From DYFT01 sp041695085 (GTDB lineage: Bacteria > Bacteroidota > Ignavibacteria > UBA10030), in NCBI GenBank assembly GCA_041695085.1, contig JBGFRO010000019.1:1-64000 (forward strand): a stretch of 64,000 nucleotides of DNA, given 5' to 3'. The notes under the pieces were generated by a model. That model made no database searches and had not been told where the DNA came from. It saw only the letters and a list, made by a program, of their open reading frames with translations. Positions 52,168 through 61,293 of the stretch are shown piece after piece; positions within the stretch are counted from its first letter, which is position 1, and every line of letters starts with the position of its first letter. A program made the translations under genes and the position numbers.

Positions 52168-55044
52168 ATGAGCCAACAACAAACCGTTTCCCAACTCTTC
52201 GCAGAACTGCACAACGCCCTCCAGGCCGAACAAGCATATCTTTCAAAAGCCCGCACCGAACTGACACTTTTTGGAGGCGAGTTCGTCGGTTCTTTCGCCC
52301 ACCATTGGTACTATCGATTCGAGATTCCCGAGGAGGTGTATCTGCGCAACATTGAGCGCGCGGAATTTCAATTCAGCCAACTCCAGCCGGTCAGCATCGA
52401 AGGACGGCTGCTCAATCTGGAGAATCAATTCCTCACCGTCGCTCTGCCGATGGATTTCGGTACCGTTCTTCCCGAGATCAAATGCCGTTGGAATTACAAC
52501 GAGTACCTCGCTCCGGTGATGAAAGCCGTTTCGGATTCATCCGCTCTTCCTCTTGTCCACCAGGCTCTGTTCCATCCCACCCCGGAAAACAACGATGTGC
52601 CCGCACCCTTCGATCCGATATTTCTTCCCACAACGCCGAATGATCAACAGGAAGCTGTTCGCCTTGTTTTGAACAATCGCGTTTCCTTTCTGTGGGGTCC
52701 GATTCTTTCCGGCAAGACGCAGGTGCTGGCCTTGCTTGCAGCCAACTATCTGAAGGTGGGGAAGAAAGTCCTCTTCGTCGCAAACACGAACGAACGGGTT
52801 GACCAAACGCTCCTCCGCACAACAGAGGTTTGCGCGGGACTCGGTCTCGATCTGAAGAAACAGATGACGCGCCTCGGGTTGCCGCTCGCCATCCACTCGG
52901 AAGAGCTCGGAGCGTTTTCGCTCGAACACGAGGTTGCCACAGAGAGGGGGGAGAAGAAGAAGGCGTTCCAGGAGCGCGTCGCGCTGTTGCAGACGTACTG
53001 GAAGACGAAGATCAGACAATTTTTGCATGAAGATTTCTATGCGAAGCTCAGCGAGCTGCGCGAGCGCGCGAACGAAAATAAACGGAACATCGACAAAGTC
53101 AACAACGACATCGTCGGATTGAAGGAAGCGCTCAACAAGATTCAGAACGCGTCGATGTTCGAGAAGCTCAAGAAGGGATTCAGCAATGAGGACCTTGCCT
53201 CGCTCCAGAAGCAATTGTCTGAACGACAGGCTGCACTGAAGAAACTTCAGTCGGTGCAACAAGCTCTCACAACCGAACTGATGCGCACCGAAGCACAGTC
53301 GCCCATTGAATCGGACGAGCTGAGAGCGTATCAGGCGGCCCTGAAGCAGATCAGCGAGTTGGGGGGGATCAAAAAAGTGAGCGAGTCTGTTGATGAGTAC
53401 GCAGCGGTGGACGAGCTGGCGCTTCTGCACTCAAAACGGTATGTCGCAACTACCGTTTCGAACGCCTTGACCGACACCCGTCTGAAGGATATCTACTTTG
53501 ACGTGGTGATGATAGACGATGCGGAGACCGTCCAATTGCCGGTGCTGGCGGCTCTCGCCCGATTGGCAGAGGACCGGATGGTGGTGGCTGGCGATCCGTA
53601 TCAGCTCGGCCCCGAATGTGCCTCGCCCAGCGGTCCGGCGGCGGAGTGGTTGACACAGGACATTTTCCTCTATGTCGCGCAGACAGACCGGCTGAACCAG
53701 CTCTTCGATTGGAAACAGAAACATCCAAACTGGTCGGTCTTTCTCTCTTCTCATTTTGCCACAACGCCGAAACTCTCGCTCTTCGTCGGCTCGGTGTTGT
53801 TCGACGAGAAGATCAACGTGTATGCGACCCCCAACGCGCAAGGGAAGATTTATTTTCTCGATACGAGCGATTTGAAGTCAAGCTGTCGGCAGTACATCGG
53901 CAAAAAGCGGATTGTGCCGCACAACGATCAGCAGACGCGGCGAACGATCGAGGCGGTGAAGCATGCATTGATGCAACCGGGTCGGCGGGCAAGCGACGTG
54001 GGGGTGGTGCTCCCCTTTGCAGGAACAACGCTCTACACCAAGTTGCAGCTACGGCTCAACCTGATACGCAACGTTGAAGTAGGGACGCCGCATTCGTTTC
54101 GCGGTCGAAGAAAGAAGGCGATGATTTTCGATCTCGTGATGGCCGGGGCAGATTACACGATGCGGCAGATTGACGACAGGAAAATCGGCGAGCATCGTAT
54201 TATGCGTCTCTGGAACTCCGTCTTCTCCTGCGTGGAGGAAGATCTGTATGTGATTGTGGATATGAATCACTTCAAAACCGTCTATAAAGATCGGCTCATG
54301 ACGAAACTCTTGCTGTTGCTTCAGGCGCAGGCAGATCCCGCACCTGTTCTGAGTGGAGCCGTCAAGAAGTACGATGATCTGGAGTGGGACGAACGGGAGA
54401 AGCTTCTGAGTGTGGACGGGGCGGAGCGTCCGGTTGCACTCGCGGCTCAAGGCAAGCGGGTTGCCAAACAGCCGGTGGATGCAGAGCTTGAATTGAAGAT
54501 GAAGATGATGGCAAAGCAGCCGGCGATGGCGCAGCAGGGGGTGATTCGTGATTTTGAGAAGGAGACCTACGTGGCCGTCCATCGTGTGAATGGATATCGT
54601 AAAGATGTGAACCTTCTTTCGCAGGCGGTCGGGGGGGATGTCCTGTTTCGGTCTTCGTTGGCAACGGAGCTTGCGGCAGCGCGATTGCCGCTGGATGTTT
54701 GCGAGAATGAAGATCAGTTCAAGAAGATCATGGAGCGCTGGAACCTCATTGTGTATGAGATGTCCGGCGCGGGGAAGAGTGATCTCTCCTTCTTTGCCAA
54801 ACAGACGCCTGAGGCGCGTGTGCGGTTCGATATCAACAGTCTGAAAGCGTACTACTCATCGGATGTCGAAGCGGTGTTGGAGGAAGGGAAGCACCGCATA
54901 GCATCGCAGGTAGCGAAGGTGTTTCAGGAATGTTTAGGCAAAATCCAGCCAGCCAATCCGGTGGAATGGTCCACCGCGTATCTGAACTTTCTCTCCAAGA
55001 TGGAAACGTACCTCGCCTGGATTGAGGAGCAGTTGAGGAGATAG
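52168..55044 (+). CDS. Large degenerate SF1-helicase-like AAA protein
   Basis: A 958-residue protein with a Dna2/NAM7-like architecture. Walker A is WGPILSGKT (residues ~177-184), preceded by a Q-motif-like TPNDQQEAVRLVL. A long coiled coil (~270-390: LSELRERANENKRNIDKVNN; LQKQLSERQAALKKLQ) interrupts the core. Walker B reads VVMIDDAET (~445), where canonical enzymes have DEA, and motif III is VVAGDPYQLGP. Motifs IV and V (FLSSHFATTPKLS; TPHSFRGRRKKAMIFDLVMA) lack the expected Gln/Arg pattern. It may have ATP binding but reduced helicase activity. It is encoded alone between a small membrane protein and the leftward TVP38 gene. Confidence 0.75.
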   Translation: MSQQQTVSQLFAELHNALQAEQAYLSKARTELTLFGGEFVGSFAHHWYYRFEIPEEVYLRNIERAEFQFSQLQPVSIEGRLLNLENQFLTVALPMDFGTVLPEIKCRWNYNEYLAPVMKAVSDSSALPLVHQALFHPTPENNDVPAPFDPIFLPTTPNDQQEAVRLVLNNRVSFLWGPILSGKTQVLALLAANYLKVGKKVLFVANTNERVDQTLLRTTEVCAGLGLDLKKQMTRLGLPLAIHSEELGAFSLEHEVATERGEKKKAFQERVALLQTYWKTKIRQFLHEDFYAKLSELRERANENKRNIDKVNNDIVGLKEALNKIQNASMFEKLKKGFSNEDLASLQKQLSERQAALKKLQSVQQALTTELMRTEAQSPIESDELRAYQAALKQISELGGIKKVSESVDEYAAVDELALLHSKRYVATTVSNALTDTRLKDIYFDVVMIDDAETVQLPVLAALARLAEDRMVVAGDPYQLGPECASPSGPAAEWLTQDIFLYVAQTDRLNQLFDWKQKHPNWSVFLSSHFATTPKLSLFVGSVLFDEKINVYATPNAQGKIYFLDTSDLKSSCRQYIGKKRIVPHNDQQTRRTIEAVKHALMQPGRRASDVGVVLPFAGTTLYTKLQLRLNLIRNVEVGTPHSFRGRRKKAMIFDLVMAGADYTMRQIDDRKIGEHRIMRLWNSVFSCVEEDLYVIVDMNHFKTVYKDRLMTKLLLLLQAQADPAPVLSGAVKKYDDLEWDEREKLLSVDGAERPVALAAQGKRVAKQPVDAELELKMKMMAKQPAMAQQGVIRDFEKETYVAVHRVNGYRKDVNLLSQAVGGDVLFRSSLATELAAARLPLDVCENEDQFKKIMERWNLIVYEMSGAGKSDLSFFAKQTPEARVRFDINSLKAYYSSDVEAVLEEGKHRIASQVAKVFQECLGKIQPANPVEWSTAYLNFLSKMETYLAWIEEQLRR

Positions 55045-55209
55045 GAACACATCTCTGTCCGCCGTAGAAACGAGGCCATACAAAATGGAGGGCGAGAAGC
55101 CTTCTCGCCCACAGTGGTGTTGCGAAATTGGAGTGAACTGCACAAATTCCGAACTCAGACAACGCGTGAACGAAACTTCTTGTAAGGCCTCTCGTTTACT
55201 TTACCCGTC

Positions 55210-55884
55210 TTACTCCTGTTCTGATTCTCGTCGCCATTTTCTCCCCACCACATGCCCTCCGATTGCCAGCAACGCTATCGCCACGAGTGTCGTCACCGTT
55301 CTCCAGTTCAACGCTTCCTGAACCGTCGAAGCTCCGGCGCTCTCGTCAATGGCTGTTGCGTACAAGAATGCTTTAATCGCCACCCCACACACGGTTGCCG
55401 CAAGGAATTTCACCAACGGCACCTTCACCAATCCCGCACCATAGTTGATGAAACCGTGGGGTGAACTGGGAAAGACCCGTAAGGCAAACAGGCTCGGAAA
55501 CGAAGAATGCCGCTGCAAAAAGGCGGTGACCTTGTTGTCCCGAAATCGCTCCACCCATGGTCCCCCAACGTAGCGGGCGGCAAGATAACCCATCAGAGAT
55601 CCTGTTAAACTTCCACCGCAGATAATGGCTGTGGCAGTGAGAGGCGAAAAGAGAAGAGGGGTAATAAAAAAGAATACCGATGCAGGCAATGCGAAGGTCC
55701 ACGCCCCTGTCATCGCTGTAATAATGAGCAGGACCGTCCAGCTGCTGTTGCCAAGCTCGCGCAGGTTCTCGAGCGTAACACGCTCCCGTATTCCACTGCC
55801 AAGAAACAAGACGAGGAGTAATACGAGGGCGATCGCTGCGAGAAGCGACATGAGGCGATTGGTCGGTCGATTCTCCATTTCCAT
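55210..55884 (-). CDS. TVP38/TMEM64 (VTT domain) membrane protein
   Basis: A 224-residue membrane protein with helices LLAAIALVLLLVLFLGSGIR, WTVLLIITAMTGAWTFALPA, SVFFFITPLLFSPLTATAII and CGGSLTGSLMGYLAARYVGG. The conserved VTT core has the pattern GGSLTGSLMGYLAARYVG followed by LFALRVFPSSPHGFINYGAG. The start is taken at MEMENRPTNRL. It likely acts in lipid or small solute handling. It is divergent from the CorC-like gene. Confidence 0.82.
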   Translation of the reverse strand: MEMENRPTNRLMSLLAAIALVLLLVLFLGSGIRERVTLENLRELGNSSWTVLLIITAMTGAWTFALPASVFFFITPLLFSPLTATAIICGGSLTGSLMGYLAARYVGGPWVERFRDNKVTAFLQRHSSFPSLFALRVFPSSPHGFINYGAGLVKVPLVKFLAATVCGVAIKAFLYATAIDESAGASTVQEALNWRTVTTLVAIALLAIGGHVVGRKWRRESEQE

Positions 55885-56040
55885 CGGTTCTGCTTTGCAC
55901 GTAAAACCGGATTCAGTATCGAGAAAAAAAAGGGCGTTTTCAAGCCGGAAGTAGGCATAGTGGCGTTGTCGGTTGAAGGGGGGAGCAATTTCCGATATAT
56001 TGCCGCCGAACATTTCCTAACTTACTTGTGCTGACCCTTT

Positions 56041-57360
56041 ATGTGGCTGTGGTTTCTTGATTTCCTCATTGTGATGGCGTTCGTGCTGCTGAACGGCTTT
56101 TTCGTTGCGGCCGAATTTGCGATCGTCAAAGTCCGCTCCGCGCAAATCGATCCGCTTGTTGCTCGCGGCGATTGGCGCGCGAAGATCGCCAAAGACATCA
56201 TCACCCACCTCGACGCATATCTCTCGGCAACGCAACTGGGGATAACGATGGCGAGCCTTGCATTGGGATGGATCGGGGGGCCGCTCATCGCAAGTGAACT
56301 GCGTCCTTTGCTTGCGGATCTGGGCGTTACCACGCCTGAGGTGGTGACCGGCGTTTCGTTCGGTATTGCCTTTGCGATTATTACCTTCCTTCATATCGTG
56401 TTGGGAGAAGTCGTGCCGAAGTCTCTTGCCATCCAGCGGGCGCAAGGCACGACACTCTGGATCTCCTACCCTCTCAACCTCTTCTATGTAATCTTCAAAC
56501 CCGTCATCTGGATGTTGAACGCCCTTGCCAATGCTATCCTCCGGTCTCTCGGTTTCCAGGTGGTAGGCGAATCCGAACTGATGCATTCGCAAGAGGAACT
56601 CCGGTTATTGCTCGCCCAGGAAAAGAACGCTTCGGTGGTGGGTAAGGGTCTCGTGCTGAATGCCATGGATTTCCGCTTGAAGCAGGCGCGTCACTGCATG
56701 GTGCCGCGCACGGAGATGGTCGGTCTCTCGGCCTCGGATCCTATCAAGAAGAACCTCGAGATCATGCGCACAAACAAGTTCAGTCGCTATCCCGTCTACA
56801 AGGAGTCGATCGACAACATCATCGGTATTGTGAACACCAAGGACATCTTCAAGATGGAGCGTGATCACGATCCGGAGTTTACGCTCGATTCCGTCTTGCG
56901 CGATGCCCTCTTTCTGCCGGAGACGATCAATCTGGAACGGGTGCTCGAAACGATGCTGCAGAAGAAGACACACATGGTAATTCTGGCGGACGAGTACGGA
57001 GGGACAGCCGGACTGATCACGTTGGAAAACGTGCTCGAGGAGCTGGTAGGAAACATTCAGGACGAGTTTGACCGCGAGCAGCCGGAGGTAGCAAAGATTT
57101 CCGACACCGAATATGTTCTCGATGCAAGCCTGACGACAAATGACGTCGAGAAGCTCATCCAGCAAGAGCTTTCCCCCAAAGATATCCGCTCCATCGGTGC
57201 GTTTGTGTTGGAACAGCTCGGGCATTTTCCAAAGAATGGAGAATGGGTTCGCGTGGATGGCGCCGAGTTCATCATCGAACAGGTCCAGGAAAACGTCATC
57301 GAGCGCGTCCGCGTCCGGAAGCTCCCCACCGAACAGCCGGGGAAGGACGAGAAAACGTAA
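56041..57360 (+). CDS. HlyC/CorC family transporter (CNNM/CBS/CorC_HlyC)
   Basis: A 439-residue protein. The CNNM membrane domain covers ~1-190 (FLIVMAFVLLNGFFVAAEFA; ITMASLALGWIGGPLIASEL; GIAFAIITFLHIVLGEVVPK). Two CBS domains follow (~215-340: VPRTEMVGLSASDPIKKNLE; MLQKKTHMVILADEYGGTAG) and a CorC_HlyC domain closes the protein (~350-425: YVLDASLTTNDVEKLIQQEL; SIGAFVLEQLGHFPKNGEWV). Relatives take part in Mg2+/Co2+ efflux. Confidence 0.9.
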   Translation: MWLWFLDFLIVMAFVLLNGFFVAAEFAIVKVRSAQIDPLVARGDWRAKIAKDIITHLDAYLSATQLGITMASLALGWIGGPLIASELRPLLADLGVTTPEVVTGVSFGIAFAIITFLHIVLGEVVPKSLAIQRAQGTTLWISYPLNLFYVIFKPVIWMLNALANAILRSLGFQVVGESELMHSQEELRLLLAQEKNASVVGKGLVLNAMDFRLKQARHCMVPRTEMVGLSASDPIKKNLEIMRTNKFSRYPVYKESIDNIIGIVNTKDIFKMERDHDPEFTLDSVLRDALFLPETINLERVLETMLQKKTHMVILADEYGGTAGLITLENVLEELVGNIQDEFDREQPEVAKISDTEYVLDASLTTNDVEKLIQQELSPKDIRSIGAFVLEQLGHFPKNGEWVRVDGAEFIIEQVQENVIERVRVRKLPTEQPGKDEKT

Positions 57361-57400
57361 ATCTCGCCATATCCATCTAACTCTCTCACATGGGACGCAT

Positions 57401-59188
57401 ATGAACAAACATCACCAGGGCATTGTTTCCTTTTTACTTTTCTTGTTCGTTTTGACCGGAAACGCCACGGCACAGCTTCGCGTACCGGAATGGGCGCAGG
57501 ACGTTGTCTGGTATCAGATCTTTCCTGAACGCTTTCGCAATGGCGATCCGAAGAACGATCCGACGAAAGAATCGCTTGAATCGCGCTTCGCCGCGGAGTG
57601 GCGCGTTTCTCCGTGGACGACCGATTGGTATGAGATGCAGCCTTGGGAAAGGCAACGAAGTTCGAACTTCTATGACATCGTCTTCGACCGTCGTTACGGC
57701 GGGGACATGCAGGGAGTACTGGAGAAGCTCGATTATCTTTCGGAGTTGGGTGTTACTGCCATCTACTTCAATCCCGTATTCGACGCCGCATCACTGCACA
57801 AATACGATGCATCCACGTACCATCACATCGATGCGCATTTCGGTCCCAACCCTGAGGGCGACCGGTTTCTCATGCAGCAAGAAACCGACGACCCTGCCAC
57901 GTGGCGATGGACCTCCGCGGATTCTCTCTTTCTGAGGCTCCTGCACGAGGCGCACGCGCGCGGGATTCGCATCATCATTGACGGCGTTTTCAATCATTCG
58001 GGCACGAGATTTTGGGCATTTGAAGATGTCCGCAAAAACCAGCAGCGCTCGAAATATGCCGATTGGTTTGACGTCGTGCGGTGGGACGATCCCACCACGC
58101 CGGAAAACGAATTCGACTATAAAGGATGGTGGGGATACAAAGGATTGCCCGAATTTCGCGAGGATGAAAATGGGTTCGTACAACCGGTATGGGATTACTT
58201 TTTTCACATCACACGACGCTGGATGGATCCGAACGGCGATGGCGATCCGTCCGACGGCGTCGATGGATGGCGGCTCGATGTGGCGAACGAGGTGTCGGAG
58301 AAGTTCTGGAGGGAGTGGAGAAAACACGTCAAGTCGATCAATCCCGATGCGTATATCGTCGGTGAAATTTGGGATGATGCATCCAGGTGGCTGGCAGGAG
58401 ATATGTTCGATGCGACGATGAATTACCGCTTCGCGCGAGCGGCGGTGCGATTCTTTATTAACACAGACTCATCGCGACTCTTACCGGGCGAGTTCGACCG
58501 CGAGCTGGCGAAGATTCGTGCGAGCTACGCACCGGAAGTGAACGAAATCCTCCAAAACCTTTACGACAGTCACGACACGGATCGCTTGGCATCGATGATT
58601 CTCAATCCCAACCGCGACTATGATCGGCGCGCGGGTCCCAGGGATAATCCGGACTACAACGTTGCGCGACCGGGAGACCGAGAGTGGCGCATCCTCCGTC
58701 TGATGGCGTTGTTTCAGATGACGTATGTCGGCGCGCCTATGGTGTATTACGGCACAGAAGCGGGAATGTGGGGAGCCGATGATCCGGACGACCGGAAACC
58801 GATGGTCTGGCCCGATTTGGTGTACGACGCCGAGCGTTCCCATCCCATCCCTGGAAAATCGCGACCAGTGGATACGGTCGCATTCGACCGGTCGCTCTTC
58901 GATTACTACAAGCAGCTCATTCGAGTCAGAAGGGAGAACAAGGCGTTGCGGCAAGGGGACTTCATGACGCTGGTGGTGGACGACCAGGCGAGGGTGTACG
59001 GATTCACACGTACACTTGAAGAGAATGAAGTTGTTGTGTTGCTCAATAACAGCGACGTGCAGCACACAGTTCGCATACCCTTGAAGGGTACGTTCCGCGA
59101 TGCGCTCAACGGCAAGGTGGTGAAAGGAGACCCAACGTTCGAGGTTAAGCTTCCAGAAAAATCGGGAGTGGTACTTGTGAAAGAATAA
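57401..59188 (+). CDS. Secreted GH13 alpha-amylase family enzyme (neopullulanase/cyclomaltodextrinase-like)
   Basis: A 595-residue enzyme with a signal peptide (IVSFLLFLFVLTGNATAQ) and the GH13 barrel. Catalytic segments are RIIIDGVFNHSG, GVDGWRLDVANEVSE (nucleophile Asp), YIVGEIWDDASRW (acid/base Glu) and LYDSHDTDRLASM (third Asp). A C-terminal beta domain follows (VYGFTRTLEENEVVVLLNNS). Starting at residue 21 with RVPEWAQDVVWYQIFPERFR, it lacks the N-terminal domain of many neopullulanases. It likely acts on alpha-glucans outside the cell. The start at 57401 gives a proper signal peptide. A second copy of the repeat element follows the stop directly. Confidence 0.9.
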   Translation: MNKHHQGIVSFLLFLFVLTGNATAQLRVPEWAQDVVWYQIFPERFRNGDPKNDPTKESLESRFAAEWRVSPWTTDWYEMQPWERQRSSNFYDIVFDRRYGGDMQGVLEKLDYLSELGVTAIYFNPVFDAASLHKYDASTYHHIDAHFGPNPEGDRFLMQQETDDPATWRWTSADSLFLRLLHEAHARGIRIIIDGVFNHSGTRFWAFEDVRKNQQRSKYADWFDVVRWDDPTTPENEFDYKGWWGYKGLPEFREDENGFVQPVWDYFFHITRRWMDPNGDGDPSDGVDGWRLDVANEVSEKFWREWRKHVKSINPDAYIVGEIWDDASRWLAGDMFDATMNYRFARAAVRFFINTDSSRLLPGEFDRELAKIRASYAPEVNEILQNLYDSHDTDRLASMILNPNRDYDRRAGPRDNPDYNVARPGDREWRILRLMALFQMTYVGAPMVYYGTEAGMWGADDPDDRKPMVWPDLVYDAERSHPIPGKSRPVDTVAFDRSLFDYYKQLIRVRRENKALRQGDFMTLVVDDQARVYGFTRTLEENEVVVLLNNSDVQHTVRIPLKGTFRDALNGKVVKGDPTFEVKLPEKSGVVLVKE

Positions 59189-59191
59189 CAG

Positions 59192-59486
59192 CAGGGGAGA
59201 AAAGCCTCGAATCCGATTGAGAGAGTCGTTACAACTTAAGTGGAGCAAGCGGGAGGATGTCGAAATCACGGCACGCAGGTTGGAAAGCGATGGTGTGCGT
59301 TCAATTCTTGGCGCACTCCCATATCACGTTCATGACCTTCTTCCGCAGATGCGCCAAGAATTGTGGCGAGAGGATTCTCGCGTTGCGGGTCATGACGTTC
59401 ACCTATGCAGTGATAAAGAGTGCATCCATTTCTAACGGATGGAGTTCTGCGAACCTCCGACAGCACACCCCTCTATGTCGGAATTA
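59192..59486. mobile_element. MITE-like element, copy 2 (shorter, inverted)
   Basis: Reverse-complement relative of 36597-36967. It shares the end sequence TCGAATCCGATT, the CAATTCTTGGCGCA/TGCGCCAAGAATTG inverted repeat (59302-59315 and 59350-59363), CGAGAGGATTCTCGCGTTGC and CATTTCTAACGGATG. It lacks about 90 bases that carry the A/T-rich hairpin in copy 1. A target duplication is not clear. It fills most of the 369 bases between the GH13 and Uma2 genes. Confidence 0.65.
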
Positions 59487-59557
59487 AGAACAAAACCTTG
59501 GATTGATTTTCTCCACGAATTTGATTACTGTTTGCCTGGTCAAGACAGGGTGACATC

Positions 59558-60106
59558 ATGATGATCGGAACAACACGGAAAGCGCTGACATACGCCGAGT
59601 ACGAGAAGCTCCCGGAGGGAACCCGCGCTCAGTTGATCGATGGAGAGTTGGTTATGTCCCCCTCCCCCACACCTTACCATCAAACGATCCTCGGAAGAAT
59701 CAACGTCGTCTTCAGGGAATACATTGAGGCACGAAATCTCGGTGTGGTATTCTTCGCGCCGTTAGATGTCTACTTGGGAGAGACGGAAGTGTATCAGCCC
59801 GACCTTCTCTATATCTCCAATGAGCGCTTAGGCATCATCGGAGAAACAAAAATCGAAGGCGCACCGGATTTGGTTGTGGAAATTCTTTCTCCAACCACAG
59901 CCTATTACGACCTGAAACACAAAAAGGAAATCTATGCATCGACCGGCGTGAAAGAATACTGGATCGTCGATCCCATCGAGAAGAGTGTGGAGGTTTTTGA
60001 GAATGAAGGAGGAGAGTTCAGACGTGCAGTCCGGGCTCTCCGGCAAGGTGTTGTCTCATCGAAACTCTTGAAGGAATTGCAGGTATCCCTCGATCGACTC
60101 TTCTAA
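59558..60106 (+). CDS. Uma2 family endonuclease (DUF820)
   Basis: A 182-residue protein of the Uma2 family, PD-(D/E)XK fold: MTYAEYEKLPEGTRAQLIDG-like start (LTYAEYEKLPEGTRAQLIDG), ELVMSPSPTPYHQTILGRIN, VYQPDLLYIS (active-site D), APDLVVEILSPTTAYYDLKH (catalytic E and K) and STGVKEYWIVDP. Such genes are common, often multi-copy and mobile, and their biological role is unknown. It converges on the TauE/SafE gene with two bases between the stop codons. It lies beside the MITE-like element, which may reflect a hot spot. Confidence 0.9.
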   Translation: MMIGTTRKALTYAEYEKLPEGTRAQLIDGELVMSPSPTPYHQTILGRINVVFREYIEARNLGVVFFAPLDVYLGETEVYQPDLLYISNERLGIIGETKIEGAPDLVVEILSPTTAYYDLKHKKEIYASTGVKEYWIVDPIEKSVEVFENEGGEFRRAVRALRQGVVSSKLLKELQVSLDRLF

Positions 60107-60108
60107 TT

Positions 60109-60807
60109 CTAATGGAAGTGAAACAGTGCTTCCACCTTCAACGCCCGCCAGATGAGTGAAAGTCCCATCAGCAGAATCGTCACAGCGGCAATCTTATCTC
60201 CCCATACTCGAAGTTTCTGACCGAAGTACGAGCTGGCAAGTCCCGTTACGACCAGCGCCGGTACGATTCCCACTCCGAACAGGAACATCGTCACTGCCCC
60301 GCTGAGGAAGCTTCCCGCAGCGATTGCTTTCAAGAACATTGCGTAGAGCAGGCCGCACGGTAACAGCGGTGTCATCAAGCCGATATAGAACTTCGATTCG
60401 AGATTTTTCTGGCCGATCAATGCGCCGAATGTTTTTCGATAGATGAGAAAAAGAATATTGCGCGTCCGTTGTTCGAAATTCACCTGTGCGGCAGCGCTGA
60501 AACGCGGCAAGAGGCGGAGCAGTGAGACGCCGGCAAGGACGAGCAGGATGCCGAGGAGAAGGGAGAACCAGTAACCGATTTCGTGCAACGCCGTCACGCT
60601 TCCACCGAGAAATCCCAGAAACGCTCCGACGATCGTGTAGGAGAGGACGCGTCCCGAATTATAGGCAAGATGCGCGGTCAAGTGGGTCAGAAGAGAAGAG
60701 TCGCCAGAATTTCCTTGTGTCGAATACCCGAGCACGATCGGTCCGCACATGCCGACGCAGTGCATGCTGCCGAAGAGTCCAGCAAGAAACGCGAGCCAGT
60801 AATCCAT
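60109..60807 (-). CDS. Sulfite exporter TauE/SafE family (CcoI/cytochrome-associated type) membrane protein
   Basis: A 232-residue membrane protein with six helices: WLAFLAGLFGSMHCVGMCGP, VLSYTIVGAFLGFLGGSVTA, YWFSLLLGILLVLAGVSLLR, YIGLMTPLLPCGLLYAMFLK, FLSGAVTMFLFGVGIVPALV and KIAAVTILLMGLSLIWRALK. The GSMHCVGMCGP and PLLPCGLLY motifs match the SafE/CycZ-like group often found with cbb3 oxidase genes. The cysteines there may bind copper. It is divergent from the cco operon 250 bases away. Confidence 0.83.
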   Translation of the reverse strand: MDYWLAFLAGLFGSMHCVGMCGPIVLGYSTQGNSGDSSLLTHLTAHLAYNSGRVLSYTIVGAFLGFLGGSVTALHEIGYWFSLLLGILLVLAGVSLLRLLPRFSAAAQVNFEQRTRNILFLIYRKTFGALIGQKNLESKFYIGLMTPLLPCGLLYAMFLKAIAAGSFLSGAVTMFLFGVGIVPALVVTGLASSYFGQKLRVWGDKIAAVTILLMGLSLIWRALKVEALFHFH

Positions 60808-61056
60808 ACGATGAGCGTGGAAGAAGACCGATGAGCAAACGACGCATCAACGTACGGAGCGAAGAGGAGGAATGCAATTCCGTTTGTTTCGCGGGTGAAG
60901 CGATGTGCGGTCTGCGGGGTTCCCTCGACGGAAAAAATCGTCGCGCCTCTCTTGCGGAAGTACCAATGACTTTGTACTTTGGCCGTGCGCCGACCGCACG
61001 ATTTCCTACAGGTTGGAGCGCTTCCGGTACCTCAACGGTCACTCTCATTCCTGAAC

Positions 61057-61293
61057 ATGACTCTCTCGTTCGCCGCGCTCATCGTTATTGCAATCGCACT
61101 TGTTGCAGGAGCGTTGGCGCTTGCCGCGTTCGTGTGGGCTATCCGTACGAAACAGTTTTCCATCGAACATCTCAACAAGGGTGCCTACCTCATCTTCGAT
61201 GAGGACGAGCCAGTGGGTGAGGCTCAGGATATGGTCTTTGGTTCTCCGTCTGATTCTTCGAACTCCAGGCCCCATGGCGCGCACCAAACATAA
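61057..61293 (+). CDS. ccoS: cbb3-type cytochrome oxidase assembly protein CcoS
   Basis: A 78-residue protein: one membrane helix (ALIVIAIALVAGALALAAFV) and then WAIRTKQFSIEHLNKGAYLI, the F-x-DL/E-like segment of CcoS before FDEDEP. CcoS is needed for cofactor insertion into CcoN. The start is placed at MTLSF by fit to the family; ~250 bases upstream of it hold the divergent promoters and no gene. Its end overlaps ccoN by 20 bases. Confidence 0.82.
   Translation: MTLSFAALIVIAIALVAGALALAAFVWAIRTKQFSIEHLNKGAYLIFDEDEPVGEAQDMVFGSPSDSSNSRPHGAHQT

Noticed and set aside
59217..59435. Protein-like frame in the repeat element (SLQLKWSKREDVE, RSILGA, MRQELW), similar in both element copies
   Set aside because: Differences between copies are mostly amino-acid-changing, one copy has no start, and the frame is explained by the inverted repeat structure.
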